DNA of 13,550 nucleotides from an uncultured Brachyspira sp. (GTDB lineage Bacteria > Spirochaetota > Brachyspiria > Brachyspirales > Brachyspiraceae), in NCBI RefSeq assembly GCF_934747485.1, contig NZ_CAKVGN010000070.1, positions 1 through 13,550 on the forward strand, in the 5' to 3' direction. A program made the position numbers and the translations under genes. Numbering within the stretch: position 1 is the first letter of the stretch; the number at the start of each line of letters is the position of its first letter. This document shows positions 1 to 9,257 of the stretch, piece by piece. The notes beneath the pieces were generated by a model. The model was not told where the DNA came from. It saw only the letters and a program-made list of their open reading frames with translations, and ran no database searches.

Positions 1-437
1 AAATTATGATACACCTATGCTATACTTTAAGAAATTAAGGAATTCCTAACTGCAATATGTCTGGCTCCTGTGCATCATGAAAAAAGTTTTGTTTAGGAAT
101 ATGCTTTTTATATATTTTTGAAACAAAGAAGTGCATGTGGTATTAAAAATAAAAGAACTGCATTTTTAACCTAAAAACATAGGATATATTATAGATATTT
201 TATTAATATATAAACTAAAGTGATTGCATTTTTTACAACTTGCTGCAGAAGAAAAAAATCTGAATAAAAAACTTATATGACAAAATATAATTGTTTATAT
301 CTATACTAAAAAATTTTAAATTTTTATATTTTAGGGACTTTGTATGCTGCATAGCATGCCATACAGCAGACAAAGTCCTCTATATTAAAAAGAAATTATT
401 TTTTAAGAAAATAAAGTTATTTCACTATAAACTAAAA
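1..437. other. Left-edge intergenic region with G+C-richer island and hairpin
   Basis: No convincing gene lies here. Most of it is A/T-rich, but about 50-79 is roughly half G+C, clearly above the surroundings. This island sits between inverted arms at 41-50 and 91-100 (nine pairs with one bulge), followed on the plus strand by a T-rich stretch at 104-119. That is compatible with the 3' end of a small RNA or the tail of an upstream plus-strand transcript. On the minus strand a 33-codon frame (136 to 35) crosses the island but has no Shine-Dalgarno site. From 180 to 330 I see only A/T-rich sequence. A strong hairpin at 334-379 is listed separately. Confidence 0.5.
334..379 (-). terminator. Strong hairpin downstream of lysS, terminator-like
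   Basis: The outer arms GGACTTTGT (335-343) and ACAAAGTCC (370-378) pair perfectly, and a G-T pair extends them at 334/379. After an A-G mismatch the stem continues with TGCTG (345-349) and CAGCA (364-368), leaving a 14-base loop. It lies about 60 bases past the lysS stop, so lysS termination is the natural role. The flank is A/T-rich on both sides, but neither strand has a clean run of T directly after the stem, so it may act as an RNA 3'-end or processing structure instead. The strand is inferred from position only. Confidence 0.5.
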
Positions 438-1970
438 TCAATCCAACTTTCTCATCTGCGGGAATAGAATTGTATCTCTGATGCTTGCTACATTTAAGAA
501 AAGTATAGCCATTCTATCAATACCTATTCCAAGACCGCCTGTAGGAGGAAGCCCGTATTCTAATGCATTGATAAAATCTAAATCCATATCCATAGTTTCA
601 TCTTCGCCGCGTGCTTTAGCTTTTAACTGCTCTTCAAAACGCTCTTTTTGGTCTATTGGGTCATTAAGCTCACTAAATCCATTAGACATCTCCATTCCGC
701 CGATAAATAATTCATATCTTTCTGTAATGTCTGGATTGTCAGGGTAAGATTTAGAAAGAGGAGAAACTGCTTTAGGATAATTAATAACAAATGTAGGCTG
801 AATAAGTTTCTCTTCAACTTTCTCTTCAAATACAGCAACCATTACTTCCCATTTAGTAGGTTTAGTTTTTGAAGTATCTATTTCTACTCCTATTGATTTT
901 GCTTTTGATATAGCTTCATCATCACTTTCTATAGCATTAAAATCAAGTCCGGAATGTTCTTTTACTAAATCTACCATAGGCACTCTCGCAAAAGGAGGCT
1001 TAAAATTAATCTCATAATCTTTATATTCTGAAGTATATTTTCCATTTAATTTAAAGCATACTTTTGAGAACACCTCTTCCACCAACTCCATAACTTTGTG
1101 GAAATTAGCATAGGCCATATAAGCTTCCATCATAGTAAACTCAGGGTTATGTCTTGTAGATATTCCTTCATTGCGGAAATTTCTATTAAGCTCAAATACC
1201 TTATCAAAACCTCCAACTATAAGCCTTTTTAAATAAAGTTCAGGTGCTATTCTAAGATAAAGAGTCATATCTAATGTATTATGATGTGTAACAAATGGTT
1301 TAGCCTTAGCTCCTCCTATTAAAGGGTGCATCATAGGTGTCTCTACTTCAAGAAAATTGTTTTCTATCATTATTTCTCTTATGGCAGATATCATTTTAGA
1401 GCGTTTAATAAATGCTTCTTTAACATCATCATTCATTATTAAATCAACATATCTTTGTCTGTAGCGAAGCTCTGTGTCGGTTAGTCCGTGAAATTTTTCT
1501 GGCAAAGGATTAAGAGATTTCGTAAGTAATTTTAACTCGCTTGCATATATTGTAATCTCTCCTGTCTTTGTTTTAAATACAGTTCCTTTTACTCCAACAA
1601 TATCTCCTATATCTATTAACTTTTTAAATACTGTATTATAAAACTCATCGCCAAGTTTATCTTTTTGTATATAAGCCTGAATAGTGCCTTCGGAATCCTT
1701 TATAGTTAAAAAAGAAGATTTCCCCATCACTCTATAAAGCATGATTCTTCCTGCTATAGCAACTTCCGTCTCATTTTTTTCAAGCTCTTCAAATTTTTCT
1801 GCTATATCCTTTGATTTATAAGTTACATTATAACTGTTTGGAAATGGGTTAATTCCCATATTTCTTAAAGTGTTTAATTTCTCTTTTCTGTTTTCTTTTT
1901 CAGCATTTTTGTCTGATGCAGTGTTTTTTTCGTTCTCTAAATTTTCAGAATTATTTTTGCTTTCTGACAT
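438..1970 (-). CDS. lysS: Lysine--tRNA ligase, class II (LysRS)
   Basis: This cytoplasmic enzyme charges tRNA-Lys with lysine using ATP. The 510 residues match the usual class II LysRS length. An anticodon-binding OB fold spans about residues 68-150. The class II core follows: motif 1 near 206-215 (FLEVETPMMH), motif 2 near 259-283 (FRNEG, then RHNPEFTMMEAY), and motif 3 near 478-502 (GGLGIGIDRMAILF). The first 35 or so residues are a very charged Lys/Glu/Asn extension ahead of the conserved NPFPNSY region. The ATG at 1970 is supported by AGAGG about nine bases upstream. It is the last of three minus-strand genes, but a 140-base gap separates it from the gene before it, so it may have its own promoter. 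Class II is notable because Borrelia and Treponema use a class I LysRS. Confidence 0.97.
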   Translation of the reverse strand: MSESKNNSENLENEKNTASDKNAEKENRKEKLNTLRNMGINPFPNSYNVTYKSKDIAEKFEELEKNETEVAIAGRIMLYRVMGKSSFLTIKDSEGTIQAYIQKDKLGDEFYNTVFKKLIDIGDIVGVKGTVFKTKTGEITIYASELKLLTKSLNPLPEKFHGLTDTELRYRQRYVDLIMNDDVKEAFIKRSKMISAIREIMIENNFLEVETPMMHPLIGGAKAKPFVTHHNTLDMTLYLRIAPELYLKRLIVGGFDKVFELNRNFRNEGISTRHNPEFTMMEAYMAYANFHKVMELVEEVFSKVCFKLNGKYTSEYKDYEINFKPPFARVPMVDLVKEHSGLDFNAIESDDEAISKAKSIGVEIDTSKTKPTKWEVMVAVFEEKVEEKLIQPTFVINYPKAVSPLSKSYPDNPDITERYELFIGGMEMSNGFSELNDPIDQKERFEEQLKAKARGEDETMDMDLDFINALEYGLPPTGGLGIGIDRMAILFLNVASIRDTILFPQMRKLD

Positions 1971-2068
1971 CTAAATATCCCTCTTAAACAATATTTTCTA
2001 TTTAACAGTTTAATCAACTGAAAAATGATACAATAAATATATATTATAATAAAAAAAAACTCTATAAC

Positions 2069-2098
2069 AAAAAAATGATTATTTAAAAGAAAAATAAT
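2069..2098 (-). terminator. Weak A/T-only hairpin with T run, possible terminator
   Basis: Reading the minus strand past the stop at 2111, arms of seven A/T pairs (2092-2098 with 2078-2084, seven-base loop) are followed after two bases by seven T residues, and a second run of nine T lies further on at 2051-2059. The stem has no G-C pair, so its stability is low. It may end or attenuate the two-gene transcript upstream of lysS. Confidence 0.3.
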
Positions 2099-2110
2099 GA
2101 AATTAATTAA

Positions 2111-2614
2111 TTAACCCGCTAAATCACCATACTCAATATTTTTATCGCCGTCAATGTATACAATCAAAGAATGATGCTTAAAATAATCAGGTTCAAAAAG
2201 TATATGCATAGTGGTATCTGGTTTAGATTCATCTTCCTCAAAATCTATAAGTATGCTGTCTAAATACATAGCCTTATAAAAATCTTCTTCTTTTATTGGA
2301 ATATTGATTATCTCTCCAATAGCATTCTGATAAGAATTATCATCAATTTGCTTGTTTGTAGCAACCCACTCTTCTGCTAAAGTAATGCATTGTTTTGAGA
2401 CAAGAAAATCAGAAATATCTTTTTTATGTTCATCTATCCATTTTAATATTTCATTAATTTTATCTACATATTTTAACAGCATATTAGATTTATCAGAATC
2501 TTCACCAAAATCTATAATCAAACTAATGTTCTCTTCTTCCCACAAATTACAAAAAGCTTCATAAGAAAAATAATCGCTTTCAGAAAAATCTTTTATCTTT
2601 AAAGAAGTTATCAT
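2111..2614 (-). CDS. Uncharacterised protein, possibly DUF2262 family
   Basis: A 167-residue acidic, soluble protein with no signal peptide or membrane segment. Residues 40-75 look alpha-helical. The C-terminal part (about 112-167) carries the most family-like signal: an ILIDFEED strand, then EPDYFKHHSL and a terminal GDLAG. I recall this arrangement from DUF2262-type proteins, which have no known function; the assignment is from memory and tentative. The ATG at 2614 has AGGA about ten bases upstream, which supports the start. It lies 61 bases after the cytidylate-kinase-like gene on the same strand with no terminator visible between them, so they are probably co-transcribed. No function is proposed. 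Confidence 0.75.
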   Translation of the reverse strand: MITSLKIKDFSESDYFSYEAFCNLWEEENISLIIDFGEDSDKSNMLLKYVDKINEILKWIDEHKKDISDFLVSKQCITLAEEWVATNKQIDDNSYQNAIGEIINIPIKEEDFYKAMYLDSILIDFEEDESKPDTTMHILFEPDYFKHHSLIVYIDGDKNIEYGDLAG

Positions 2615-2675
2615 TTCAATACAATCCTAAAATATTTGTTAATAAATAGTATAATACATTAAACAATAAAATTCA

Positions 2676-3308
2676 TTATTTTTTTATATTTTTTAATTTT
2701 TTATTCATAGCATATATTATAATATCGCAAATCTCATCATAATTAAAACACCCGCTATCTAAAGTAATATTATAATTCATCATATTCCCCCATTCTTCTC
2801 CAGTATAATATTTATGATAATTATATCTATAAGAATCCATATTCTTTAACTCTCTCTCTGCATTTTCTATATTCACCCCATATTCTTCATTTATTCTTTT
2901 TATTCTATTTTCTATAGAAGAATGTATAAATACATTAAAAGAATTATCAAAGTATTTTAAAATAAAACTAGCACATCTTCCTATTATAACAGCCGATTCT
3001 TTATTAGCAATATCTCTTATAACCTTGCTTTGTATTTCAAATATTTTATCGAGTGTAGAGTAAGTTTTATTTTCAGCAAATGGACTTTCAAATTTTCTTT
3101 TATTATAAGCTGTAAAAAATATATTATCGTTTATAAAACATTCATCTTTTAATTCTATAACCCCTCTCGCTAATCCTGTTTTATCAACAACTATATCAAT
3201 CAATTCTTTATCATAAAAATTAACATTAAGTATTTTAGCTAATTTCTCTCCAATTAGCCTTCCGCCGCTTCCATATTGCCTGCTTATAGTTATAATAAAA
3301 TTATCCAT
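2676..3308 (-). CDS. Cytidylate-kinase-like P-loop protein
   Basis: A 210-residue protein of the cytidylate kinase-like family (Cytidylate_kin2, PF13189, by recognition). The N-terminus has the family signature ITISRQYGSGGR (residues 6-17), then an FYDKELI segment at 31-37. The middle has VIIGRCASFIL (107-117) and the C-terminal half YYTGEEWG (167-174), near the lid/base-binding region. The phosphate-binding loop differs from a classical Walker A: Arg17 stands where Lys is usual, which is normal for this family as I know it. The true substrate is uncertain, and genuine Cmk is usually a separate gene. There is no good Shine-Dalgarno site before the ATG at 3308, so translation may start weakly or on a short leader. 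It is the first gene of the minus-strand group and is divergent from the ABC exporter. Confidence 0.88.
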   Translation of the reverse strand: MDNFIITISRQYGSGGRLIGEKLAKILNVNFYDKELIDIVVDKTGLARGVIELKDECFINDNIFFTAYNKRKFESPFAENKTYSTLDKIFEIQSKVIRDIANKESAVIIGRCASFILKYFDNSFNVFIHSSIENRIKRINEEYGVNIENAERELKNMDSYRYNYHKYYTGEEWGNMMNYNITLDSGCFNYDEICDIIIYAMNKKLKNIKK

Positions 3309-3403
3309 AAAAACATATCAACTTTTATAAAATATCGCTATAAATTATAATATAAATAATATTTAAATCCATACTAACAACTATTCAAATTAATTGTTTT
3401 TTA

Positions 3404-3432
3404 TTGCATTAATTAATAATTGAATATAAAAT
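3404..3432 (+). promoter_or_regulatory. Possible promoter of the ABC exporter/rdgB transcript
   Basis: TTGCAT (3404-3409) and TAAAAT (3427-3432) are 17 bases apart, placing a start near 3439 and a leader of about 30 bases. The -35 match is partial. A perfect TATAAT at 3451-3456 lies too close to the Shine-Dalgarno site to be the main element. The gap 3309-3470 must also hold the leftward promoter for the cytidylate-kinase-like gene, which I could not place with confidence. Confidence 0.35.
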
Positions 3433-3470
3433 ATATTAAGTTTAATTGCATATAATTTTTAGGATTTTTA

Positions 3471-5423
3471 ATGATAAAAAAAATAAAAGAATTTTTCAAA
3501 AAAGATAATAGACCATTTGATTATGGTGCTGTAACAGAAGAACATATAAAAAAATATTACTCTCACCCAGAAAAGCATATTTATAGAAGAATGTGGTCAT
3601 ATGCTATGAGACATAAAAAGCTCTTTATTCCATCATTTCTCATAAGCATATTATATACAATAATCAATATACTTCCTCCTTTCTTTGGTCAATTAGCAAT
3701 ATCTATTACAGGAGGAAAACAAGTTGATTTACTCGATAAAATACCATTCGTAAGTGAATTAGCAGATAAATTTGGAAATATAAGCACTAAACAATTAACA
3801 GAACAATTTTTAACAGCAGACTCCTTTACCAATCCAATTATAATAGCCCAGTTTGCTTTTATCATAATAATAGGTTTTGTGTATGTATTATTTCGTGTTG
3901 GTTTTGATTATTTAAAAACCTTCCTTTTTGCTTTTACTGCCCAAGAAATAGGAAAAGATGTTCGTGCCGATATGCTAAAAGGACTAATGAATACAGATAT
4001 TGCATATTTCAAGCAGGAAAAAGAGGGAGATATCATAAGCAGGGTATTAAATGAATCTTCAACTATAGAGAATTTTTTATCAGGCACATTGCCAAACATG
4101 ATAACAGTACCTTTAACTTTAATACTAACATTAACAGTATTGCTTCTGCTAAATGTCAAACTTACTTTAGCATGTTTTATAGCTGCCCCATTAATTGGTT
4201 TAGGAATAGATAAAGTTTCTAAATTAATTAAAACAAGAGTAACTGCCCAGCAGAATTTATTAGGAAGCACAACTTCTGTTATACAAGAGGATATAAGAGG
4301 AATAGAAGTTATAAAAATATTTTCTAAAGAAGACCAAGAAGTAAAAAGATACAGATCTTTATATTCTGAATTAATCACTTTGATGAGAAAAATAATTTTG
4401 CTCACTTCTTTAAATAGACCTATGACTGAGCTTGTAATGATAGCAGCCATGCTTATAATACTTGCATACGGCGGTTTTTTAATTTTTAAAGGAGAGATGC
4501 CTTTTGAGTTTTTATGGGGATTTTTACTCTATATGCTTAATATTTCAACTCCTGTAAGAGATTTATCTGGTATATTTATAAACTTACAAATGACAAAAGC
4601 TATAGCAGGAAGAGTATTTGAAATTATAGATTTACCTCCTGAAAATGTAGATGACCCTACTAAAAAACAAATGAAGCCTATAGAGCATTCTATAACTTTT
4701 GAAAATGTTAATTTTGAATATCCAAAAAGAAGTGACACACAGCCTTTCCATTTAGGACCTATTAGTTTTAATGTAAAAAAAGGAGATGTAGTTGCTTTTG
4801 TTGGTAACAGCGGCGGAGGTAAAACTACACTAATAAGCCTTATACCTAAATTATTTACACCTTCTGAAGGCGTTATTAGATTTGATGGTGTAGATATTAA
4901 TGAACTTAATACAAGAAGCGTAAGAAATCAAATTGGAGTAGTATCGCAAGAAAATATTTTATTTTATGGAACTGTAAGAGAAAATATACTTTATGCAAAT
5001 CCTGATGCTACTGATGATGATTTATTAAGGGCAGCAAAAATAGCACATGCTGATGAGTTTATATTAAAATTACCAAATGGCTATGATACACATATAGGAC
5101 CAAGAGGAGTAATGCTTTCCGGTGGGCAGCGTCAGCGTATAGCTTTAGCAAGAGCTGTATTAAAAAAACCTTCTATATTAATACTTGATGAGGCTACAAG
5201 TGCATTAGATACAGAAAGTGAAATGTATGTGCAAAAAGCATTAAATGAAATCATTAACCTTCAAACTACATTTGTAATAGCACATAGATTATCTACTATA
5301 AAAAATGCGACATATATATGTGTTGTTGAAAACGGACAAATTATAGAATCTGGTACGCATGAAGAGCTTATGAAAAAAGGCGGAAAATATCAGTATTTGT
5401 ATTCGCTTCAGTTTAGGGATTAA
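3471..5423 (+). CDS. ABC exporter, fused membrane and ATPase domains (MsbA/MDR type)
   Basis: A 650-residue half-transporter that should dimerise in the inner membrane and export a substrate using ATP. The membrane domain has about six helices near 52-75, 122-145, 205-228, 232-248, 317-338 and 345-362, with a long extracytoplasmic loop at 76-120 between the first two. The ATPase domain begins near 405: Walker A GNSGGGKTT (445-453), Q-loop Gln493, signature LSGGQRQR (549-556), Walker B ILILDE (569-574), D-loop SALD and switch His605 (AHRLST). All catalytic residues are present, so it should be active. AGGA at 3461-3464 sits six bases before the ATG. The substrate cannot be read from sequence; lipid, lipopolysaccharide-like glycolipid and drugs are all possible. 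rdgB follows after five bases, so the two are likely co-expressed without an obvious functional link. Confidence 0.93.
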   Translation: MIKKIKEFFKKDNRPFDYGAVTEEHIKKYYSHPEKHIYRRMWSYAMRHKKLFIPSFLISILYTIINILPPFFGQLAISITGGKQVDLLDKIPFVSELADKFGNISTKQLTEQFLTADSFTNPIIIAQFAFIIIIGFVYVLFRVGFDYLKTFLFAFTAQEIGKDVRADMLKGLMNTDIAYFKQEKEGDIISRVLNESSTIENFLSGTLPNMITVPLTLILTLTVLLLLNVKLTLACFIAAPLIGLGIDKVSKLIKTRVTAQQNLLGSTTSVIQEDIRGIEVIKIFSKEDQEVKRYRSLYSELITLMRKIILLTSLNRPMTELVMIAAMLIILAYGGFLIFKGEMPFEFLWGFLLYMLNISTPVRDLSGIFINLQMTKAIAGRVFEIIDLPPENVDDPTKKQMKPIEHSITFENVNFEYPKRSDTQPFHLGPISFNVKKGDVVAFVGNSGGGKTTLISLIPKLFTPSEGVIRFDGVDINELNTRSVRNQIGVVSQENILFYGTVRENILYANPDATDDDLLRAAKIAHADEFILKLPNGYDTHIGPRGVMLSGGQRQRIALARAVLKKPSILILDEATSALDTESEMYVQKALNEIINLQTTFVIAHRLSTIKNATYICVVENGQIIESGTHEELMKKGGKYQYLYSLQFRD

Positions 5424-5428
5424 GATTT

Positions 5429-6019
5429 ATGATAAATAAATTAGTAATAGCTACTGCAAATAAGCATAAATTAATTGAGATACAAAATATATTTAAAGGC
5501 TCTGCAAAAGAGATATTGCCTATACCTGCTGATATTGGTGAGATAATAGAAGATGGAAATAGCTTTATAGAAAACTCTCTAATAAAAGCAAGAGCTGTAT
5601 ACAATCATACAAAACTGCCGTCTTTGGCTGATGATTCTGGAATTTGTATAAATGCTCTTAATGGCGAGCCCGGAATATATTCTGCAAGATACGGCGGAGA
5701 AAATTTAGGCTACAAAGAAAAGATGCAAATGATATTAGATAAATTAAAAAATAAAAATGACAGAACTGCCTATTTTATCACTTCTGCTGTATGTGTATTG
5801 GACGACAATTATTATATAGCTTTAGAGGGAAGAGTTAATGGTGTGATAGTTGAAAGCCCAAAAGGGTTTGACGGATTTGGTTATGACCCTATATTTAAGC
5901 CTAATGGATATGATGTTACATATGCTGAAATGACTTTAGAGCAAAAAAACTCTATGAGCCATAGGTCTATAGCTATGAATAAAATGAAAGAGATATTATA
6001 CAACATAAACAATTTCTAA
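5429..6019 (+). CDS. rdgB: XTP/dITP pyrophosphatase, RdgB/HAM1 family
   Basis: This cytoplasmic house-cleaning enzyme hydrolyses non-canonical purine triphosphates (ITP, dITP, XTP) to monophosphates and pyrophosphate, keeping deaminated bases out of DNA and RNA. At 196 residues it is the standard length. Family motifs are complete: IATANKHK at 7-14, the acidic LADDSG at 66-71 with Asp68/Asp69, GIYSARYGG at 82-90, GFGYDPIF at 149-156 and SHRS at 177-180. The ATG at 5429 lies five bases after the exporter stop, and its Shine-Dalgarno site AGGGA (5415-5419) is inside the last codons of that gene, which points to translational coupling. The gap downstream holds a weak A/T-rich inverted repeat (6037-6043 with 6069-6075) and T-rich tail that might end the transcript. 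Confidence 0.95.
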   Translation: MINKLVIATANKHKLIEIQNIFKGSAKEILPIPADIGEIIEDGNSFIENSLIKARAVYNHTKLPSLADDSGICINALNGEPGIYSARYGGENLGYKEKMQMILDKLKNKNDRTAYFITSAVCVLDDNYYIALEGRVNGVIVESPKGFDGFGYDPIFKPNGYDVTYAEMTLEQKNSMSHRSIAMNKMKEILYNINNF

Positions 6020-6069
6020 TATAAAAAATTCTAAGCATTCAATATTCAGAAAAAACAATATTAAACAAA

Positions 6070-6097
6070 TTGAATTATTTTTATTTTTTATTATAAT
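6070..6097 (+). promoter_or_regulatory. Sigma-70-type promoter for the flavin oxidoreductase gene
   Basis: TTGAAT (6070-6075) and a perfect TATAAT (6092-6097) are separated by 16 bases, predicting a start near 6104. AAGGAG at 6123-6128, eight bases before the ATG, is the strongest Shine-Dalgarno site in the window. The -35 hexamer overlaps the right arm of a weak inverted repeat that may terminate rdgB transcription. Confidence 0.6.
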
Positions 6098-6136
6098 ATA
6101 CCCTATATAAGCATATTATTTTAAGGAGTTTTTATA

Positions 6137-7171
6137 ATGAAAGCAGAGAAAAGTAATCTTTTTACACCTTTGAAAATAGGTAATATAGAAATAAAAAATA
6201 GAGTTGTAATGCCTCCAATGTGTATGTATAGTGCTGAAGACGGATACGTTAATGATTGGCATATACAGCATTATGCTACAAGGGCTATAGGAGGAACAGG
6301 TTTAATAATAGTAGAGGCTACTGGAGTTTTGCCTTATGTAAGCAGCATAACTGATAATGATTTAGCTATATGGGACGACAAATACATAGATGGCTTAAAC
6401 AAATTAGTAAATGCCGTTCATGCTAACGGAGCAAAAATTGGTATACAATTAGGTCATGCCGGAAGAAAATGCGAATCAACAAAAACAGATAAAATATATG
6501 CTCCAAGTGCTATAGCATTTAATGAAAAATATAGAACTCCTGTAGAAATGACACAATCAGATATTAATGAAGTAATTGATGCTTTTGCTAATGCTGCTTT
6601 AAGAGCTAAAAAGGCAGGATTTGACATTATAGAACTTCATGCTGCTCATGGTTATTTAATATCTACTTTCTTATCACCATTATCAAATAAAAGAACAGAT
6701 GAATACGGCAAAAACAGAGCTAAGTTTTTAGAGGAAATATTAAGAAAATGCCGCGAAGCCGTAGGAAGCGACTACCCTATACAAATAAGAATATCTTCAT
6801 ACGACTGGAAAGAAGGCGGAAACACTGTAAAAGATTTTGCTGAAATGCTTAAACCTTTAGAAGAAGCTAAATTAATAGATTCTATAGATGTTAGTACAGG
6901 AGCAGTTACAGCAGACGGTAAAATTATTCCTTATGAAGGTTATCAAGTACCTTTCTGCAGAGAATTAAAACAGTATATGACAGTGCCTTGTATAGGAGGA
7001 GGTCTTATATATGACCCTAAAATGGCTAATATGATGGTGAGAAACTCTGCTGCTGATGCTATATATATAGGCAGAGAATTATTAAGAAATCCTTATTGGG
7101 CATTGCAGGCTGCGAGAACTTTAGGCATTGATGTGCCATTCCCTAAACAATATGAACAGGCTAAAAGATAA
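6137..7171 (+). CDS. NADH:flavin oxidoreductase, Old Yellow Enzyme family (YqjM/NamA-like)
   Basis: A 344-residue FMN-binding TIM-barrel enzyme of the YqjM subgroup, which reduces activated C=C bonds of enones and quinone-like compounds with NAD(P)H in the cytoplasm. Subgroup markers are visible: PPMCMYSAEDG with Cys29 and Tyr31 (matching YqjM Cys26 and Tyr28), Gln104 in GIQLGHAGRK, the substrate-anchoring pair His168/His171 in ELHAAHGYL with Tyr173, SPLSNKRTDEYG at 180-191, and the FMN-phosphate segment with GGG (287-289) and IGRELLRNP (311-319). Length and ends agree with the family, with no sign of a fused FeS/FAD domain as in the larger 2,4-dienoyl-CoA reductases. It is a single-gene unit with its own promoter and terminator. 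The physiological substrate is unknown; a role in oxidative or electrophile stress is inferred from relatives. Confidence 0.93.
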   Translation: MKAEKSNLFTPLKIGNIEIKNRVVMPPMCMYSAEDGYVNDWHIQHYATRAIGGTGLIIVEATGVLPYVSSITDNDLAIWDDKYIDGLNKLVNAVHANGAKIGIQLGHAGRKCESTKTDKIYAPSAIAFNEKYRTPVEMTQSDINEVIDAFANAALRAKKAGFDIIELHAAHGYLISTFLSPLSNKRTDEYGKNRAKFLEEILRKCREAVGSDYPIQIRISSYDWKEGGNTVKDFAEMLKPLEEAKLIDSIDVSTGAVTADGKIIPYEGYQVPFCRELKQYMTVPCIGGGLIYDPKMANMMVRNSAADAIYIGRELLRNPYWALQAARTLGIDVPFPKQYEQAKR

Positions 7172-7189
7172 TTAATAATAATAATTTGC

Positions 7190-7228
7190 AGGCTTTATTA
7201 TGCATGTGTATAATAAGGCCTTTTTATT
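7190..7228 (+). terminator. Rho-independent terminator of the flavin oxidoreductase gene
   Basis: Arms AGGCTTTATTAT (7190-7201) and ATAATAAGGCCT (7210-7221) form a 12-pair stem with one G-T pair and an eight-base loop, followed directly by TTTTTATTT. It begins 18 bases past the stop at 7171. This is the clearest intrinsic terminator in the window. Confidence 0.88.
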
Positions 7229-7269
7229 TAACAAAGCTTTTCACAAATAATTATTCAAAAATACAGCCT

Positions 7270-7298
7270 TTTAATTTATATAAAATATGTTATATTAT
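7270..7298 (+). promoter_or_regulatory. Weak candidate promoter of the ankyrin gene
   Basis: TTTAAT (7270-7275) and TATTAT (7293-7298) are 17 bases apart in the gap after the terminator, which must contain the ankyrin gene promoter. A TATATT at 7291-7296 overlaps it. Matches are partial and the region is A/T-rich, so exact placement is uncertain. A direct repeat (GCAAGT at 7301 and 7313) lies in the presumed leader. Confidence 0.3.
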
Positions 7299-7336
7299 AT
7301 GCAAGTTTTTTAGCAAGTCTTTTGATAGGAAAGTTT

Positions 7337-9187
<1,851 letters not shown>

Positions 9188-9201
9188 CAAAAATATATAG
9201 A

Positions 9202-9229
9202 TTGTAAATTTTTTATAATATATTATAAT
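9202..9229 (+). promoter_or_regulatory. Promoter candidate of the D-type ATPase gene
   Basis: TTGTAA (9202-9207) and a perfect TATAAT (9224-9229) are 16 bases apart, giving a start near 9236 and a leader of about 22 bases. AAGG at 9243-9246 is the likely Shine-Dalgarno site, a rather long 11 bases from the ATG at 9258. No terminator is evident between the ankyrin gene and this point, so read-through is possible. Confidence 0.5.
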
Positions 9230-9257
9230 TAACATAATATTTAAGGTAATAATATAT

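Noticed and set aside
77..121. Plus-strand mini-frame reading MKKVLFRNMLFIYF
   Set aside because: Only 14 codons, no Shine-Dalgarno site, and it overlaps the inverted repeat; the signal-peptide look is expected by chance in A/T-rich sequence.
481..747. Plus-strand open frame of 88 codons within lysS
   Set aside because: It is the reverse-complement shadow of the conserved C-terminal third of LysRS, including motif 3, and has no ribosome binding site or family signal.
1971..2060. lysS promoter in the upstream gap
   Set aside because: TTGATT and TATTGT 18 bases apart can be picked out, but they would leave almost no leader before the ribosome binding site. In such A/T-rich sequence this is too weak to list.
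2676..3308. Assignment as true cytidylate kinase (cmk)
   Set aside because: The N-terminal SRQYGSGGR signature and the missing P-loop Lys fit the cytidylate-kinase-like family rather than canonical Cmk, so no gene symbol is given.
3908..4450. Minus-strand open frame of 180 codons inside the ABC exporter
   Set aside because: It lies wholly antisense to the well-supported transmembrane domain. Its hydrophobic look comes from the complementary codons.
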